Positions 43,164 to 44,411 of a stretch of DNA of 44,411 bases are shown here, one piece after another. Under the pieces are notes generated by a model. That model did no database searches. It had not been told where the DNA came from and saw only the letters and a list, made by a program, of their open reading frames with translations. Numbering within the stretch: position 1 is the stretch's first letter; the number at the start of each line of letters is the position of its first letter. The stretch lies in contig NC_049985.1 of NCBI RefSeq assembly GCF_000003815.2, forward strand, positions 19,516,521 to 19,560,931. The letters are read 5' to 3'. Source of the stretch: Branchiostoma floridae (lineage: Eukaryota > Chordata > Leptocardii > Amphioxiformes > Branchiostomatidae). The position numbers and the translations under genes were made by a program.

Positions 43164-44373
43164 AACAGCATGATTCGAGAGGCCTAGAATAGATCCTAAT
43201 AATATTTGGTAGGTGAGTATGGGTAACGAAAACGAAGGTCAAGTTCGATAACGGCTCCCCTAGCGGCTTACTAAGGTACTGCAACGGAGCTTCCTTATTT
43301 TTATCTCGTGTTCAGAACACGATGTGTTCGATTTGAGTGGAGGATAGCCCTAAGGATAGAGAGTAAGTGCTGTGAGTTTGGACCCCCTAGCGGATTTTTT
43401 TGAACTGCAAGCGTCGATTTCCTTCCAAACTTTGGACGAGAATAACTCGAGAACGTGTTGACGGATCGTCATGATTTTAGGTATGTAAATAGCCAACAAG
43501 CTAACTTACATAAAAAATACTCATTATGCAAATCATAACAAAGAAGCAAACATTTCTACTCAAATCACAAAACCCAATTATCATCAAAATGTGTTTTTAT
43601 TACCCAGTATAAAGCTTTCTTCGATCAATATTGACCATGGTAAATTGTTTATTGATATCAGCCCTACAGCGTCGACTGTGGCTAAACAGTCCTATACGAG
43701 AATGACAGTCTCTGCCGCATAGGGCACATCTGTAAGCTGACTCAGGTCTTTTGCAGAGGTTTTTTTTTCGCAGGATCCACGTTTCTTCTGCCATGTGCAT
43801 TAGTCTCGTTTCTCCTGATTTTTATTACCTACTGTCTCAAAAAAAGAAGTCAACTCCCAGTAATGTGCCTAGAAACATATGATAGGTGTATTGAACGGGT
43901 ACATGTTGCCTTGGTACTGTTTGTACCCATGTTATTAGCCTATCGGCATTGATTTGCAAATAAAGTAATTGATAAATAGTAATTCTTTACTGTTTCCTTG
44001 CTATATGTAATTAAATTTTTAAAGTACCTGATGGCCTTCACAGCCTTGCTTTTTGGTCAGTCCGTCATCAGATTGTTCGGGGATATCAAGAGCATCTTCT
44101 CCTTCTACAATAGTACGAATCACAGTATGTTGACATATTCAATTACCCTACATTCAGAACCAAAGATTTAAAAAAAAGGACAAAAATCATTACAAACGTA
44201 AAATTTAATCATATCTAATTATGTCTGACAGGGGGATCCTATGTTTAGTATTCGATTGTACAATGTCAATTCAAAAACTATTTTCTCAGACTTACTTCCT
44301 GTATTGGTCAGAGCGATACAGTTGATGTCCTCCACTCTTTCAGGAACGTCTTTTTGGTCCTTCTTGTTATCAA
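33653..44373 (-). CDS. Secreted triple-kringle protein, copy B (exons 3-12; 5' end outside window)
   Basis: Exons, in transcription order, are 44373-44296, 44104-44028, 42979-42820, 42450-42419, 41895-41441 (contains a 100-N gap), 40335-40222, 40037-39875, 38943-38692, 36650-36396 and 33903-33653. Phases are consistent throughout and every kringle exon is phase 1-1, the classic arrangement for shuffled extracellular modules. With exons 1-2 borrowed from copy A the product is 625 residues: signal 1-20, acidic linker and Cys module to ~150, hydrophobic/coiled-coil/helical region ~155-373, and kringles ~374-457, 458-542 and 543-625. Kringles normally bind protein or lysine ligands in extracellular proteins such as plasminogen; no trypsin-like protease domain follows here, so this is not a plasminogen orthologue. 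The stop is immediately after the last kringle cysteine. The N-terminal half matches no family I can name. Confidence 0.8.
33904..35030. other. Intron between kringles 2 and 3, first part
   Basis: AT-rich, no exon with kringle cysteines or compatible phase recognised. Confidence 0.45.
35031..35640. repeat. Degenerate relatives of the ~160-bp repeat of 1-1860
   Basis: Blocks 'caaaaatatacatttttggt' (~35168), 'ggagccaaaactttatattc' (~35322) and 'ggagccaaaaatatatgtg' (~35483) recur every ~155-160 bp, with 'atgccaaattccagaccagt' like the 'taccgaattccaggtcatt' block at 1456. Located in the intron between kringles 2 and 3. Confidence 0.55.
36396..36650 (-). CDS. Exon 11, copy B: kringle 2
   Basis: A 255-nt phase 1-1 exon with all six cysteines (ETCQRG, KTCQRW, NYCRS, VWCYTT, EYCDV, ACAG). 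The usual NPDxD lysine-site motif is changed to a SLGGD form, losing the first acidic residue, so classical lysine binding is doubtful. It is closest in sequence to kringle 3. Confidence 0.93.
37048..38222. mobile_element. Large foldback element in the kringle 1-2 intron
   Basis: Ends TATCATATAGCCAGGCGCCG (left) and its exact inverse (right), with long inverted arms. Each arm has a CGACACCGG palindrome cluster next to an ATTGGTC box (37155-37215 and 38010-38100), then matching sequence inward to ~37553 and from ~37661. The centre holds half of the hairpin found whole at 6548-6712. No coding capacity; ORFs mirror each other on the two arms. Confidence 0.8.
38692..38943 (-). CDS. Exon 10, copy B: kringle 1
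   Basis: A 252-nt phase 1-1 exon. All six kringle cysteines are present (SCQDG, KPCQRW, NYCRN, VWCYTT, EYCDV, QCNG), with the family motifs RGTVSVT, NYCRNPDG and WCYTT. In the lysine-site region it keeps Asp of NPD and has Glu two residues later (usually Asp), so weak lysine-type binding is possible. It is followed by donor G|GTAAGG. Family assignment is secure; ligand is unknown. Confidence 0.93.
38944..39874. other. Intron between exon 9 and kringle 1
   Basis: No exon recognised. A 130-residue ORF on the plus strand (39284-39676) has no motif. Contains a 25-bp sequence (39444-39468) repeated at the duplication breakpoint. Confidence 0.4.
39875..40037 (-). CDS. Exon 9, copy B: second hydrophobic segment and amphipathic helix
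   Basis: A 163-nt exon, phase 0 in and 1 out, acceptor AAAACAG| and donor ATTG|GTAAGA. It encodes LNQKAAQIYGLIGGGYAVW, a Gly-rich hydrophobic run, followed by a charged helix (KAEEMERELATVGSSLQKY). The phase-1 exit matches the phase-1 entry of all three kringle exons. Confidence 0.72.
40222..40335 (-). CDS. Exon 8, copy B: helical segment
   Basis: A 114-nt phase 0-0 exon, acceptor TTTTGCAG| and donor AAG|GTACTT. It encodes 38 residues (VLYNLLEMMKPQSGLFGGKS then a Lys/Asp-rich end) with no stop, and continues the helical region of exon 7. No counterpart exists beside copy A in this window. Confidence 0.7.
41441..41895 (-). CDS. Exon 7, copy B, interrupted by an assembly gap
   Basis: Matches 3169-3537. 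The 100 N at 41709-41808 sit inside the coiled-coil coding part. Comparison with copy A shows only 14 bases belong there, so the frame is almost certainly intact and the gap length is a placeholder. Confidence 0.75.
41709..41808. other. Assembly gap (100 N) inside exon 7 of copy B
   Basis: Copy A has 14 bases between the sequences flanking this gap. Placeholder length. Confidence 0.98.
42419..42450 (-). CDS. Exon 6, copy B: 32-nt micro-exon
   Basis: Matches 4061-4092 with both splice sites preserved. Its presence in both copies adds little independent support because they are almost identical. Confidence 0.6.
42820..42979 (-). CDS. Exon 5, copy B: five-cysteine module
   Basis: Matches 4462-4621; the same 160-nt Cys-rich frame with intact splice sites and no visible change. 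Confidence 0.68.
43117..43162. repeat. (GT)23 microsatellite, copy B
   Basis: Three units shorter than the tract in copy A. Confidence 0.95.
43600..43800 (-). pseudogene. LINE C-terminal zinc-knuckle fragment in an intron (copy B)
   Basis: Same fragment as 5248-5448, carried along by the segmental duplication. Confidence 0.5.
44028..44104 (-). CDS. Exon 4, copy B
   Basis: Matches 5676-5752: 77 nt, phase 1 in and 0 out, acidic linker with a single Cys near the end. Confidence 0.65.
44296..44373 (-). CDS. Exon 3, copy B
   Basis: Identical in structure to 5944-6021 (78 nt, phase 1-1, donor GGAA|GTAAGT). Exons 1 and 2 of this copy would lie beyond the right edge. Confidence 0.65.
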
Positions 44374-44411
44374 CTGCAGCTGTATGTGGAATACAGTACG
44401 TCTAGTATTTC

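Larger units (their letters stand above)
40896..44411. repeat. Segmental duplication, copy B
   Basis: Counterpart of 2624-6059, same orientation. It contains a 100-N gap (41709-41808) that corresponds to only 14 bases in copy A. The duplication probably continues past the window end. Confidence 0.95.

Overview
The window looks like nuclear DNA of an invertebrate deuterostome, most likely a lancelet (Branchiostoma). The reasons are small phase-compatible exons, a secreted kringle protein, many short inverted-repeat (MITE-like) elements, and decayed non-LTR retrotransposons carrying a tRNA-derived SINE. The species call is inferred from style; no database was searched. Four runs of N (894-1299 and three of exactly 100) mark assembly gaps.

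The only convincing host gene lies on the minus strand and is present twice. I rebuilt it by hand from splice sites and reading phase, because most of its exons are too short or in the wrong frame to show up as long ORFs. The left copy (A) has exons 1-7 at 7553 down to 3169: signal peptide, acidic linker, a cysteine-rich module, a 32-nt exon, then a hydrophobic plus coiled-coil exon. It then stops at a duplication breakpoint at 2624. The right copy (B) runs from the window edge (exon 3 at 44373) through exons 3-9 and three kringle exons to a stop at 33653, with a likely 3' UTR exon and poly(A) signal near 32967-32722. All phases agree. Using copy A exons 1-2 with copy B exons 3-12 gives a 625-residue secreted protein with the order signal peptide, Cys module, helical region, kringle x3, and no protease domain. 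I do not recognise the N-terminal ~370 residues as a named family.

The block 2624-6059 is repeated at 40896-44411 with only about eight single-base differences by eye, plus a (GT)n length change. This is either a very recent duplication or an assembly duplicate. Copy A lacks exons 8-12, and the window ends where copy A sequence enters a foldback element.

The roughly 25 kb between the copies (7.6-32.7 kb) contains no supported host gene. From left to right it has: a Penelope-like GIY-YIG remnant (8.1 kb); two LINE remnants and a separate reverse-transcriptase scrap (9.1-10.6 and 12.4-13.8 kb, the latter split by a SINE); AT-rich repeats (14.2-15.1 kb); a GTACG-rich tandem duplication split by a MITE (16.2-17.8 kb); a 1.8-kb TIR element (18.7-20.5 kb); an (AGT)n microsatellite (21.5 kb); paired foldback elements (23.4 and 24.5 kb); further MITEs (24.8, 25.7, 26.9, 27.6 kb); and a ~195-bp tandem array (31.0-32.3 kb). 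The far left end (1-1860) is a diverged ~160-bp tandem repeat arranged as an inverted pair around a gap, with degenerate relatives at 35.0-35.6 kb inside a kringle-gene intron.
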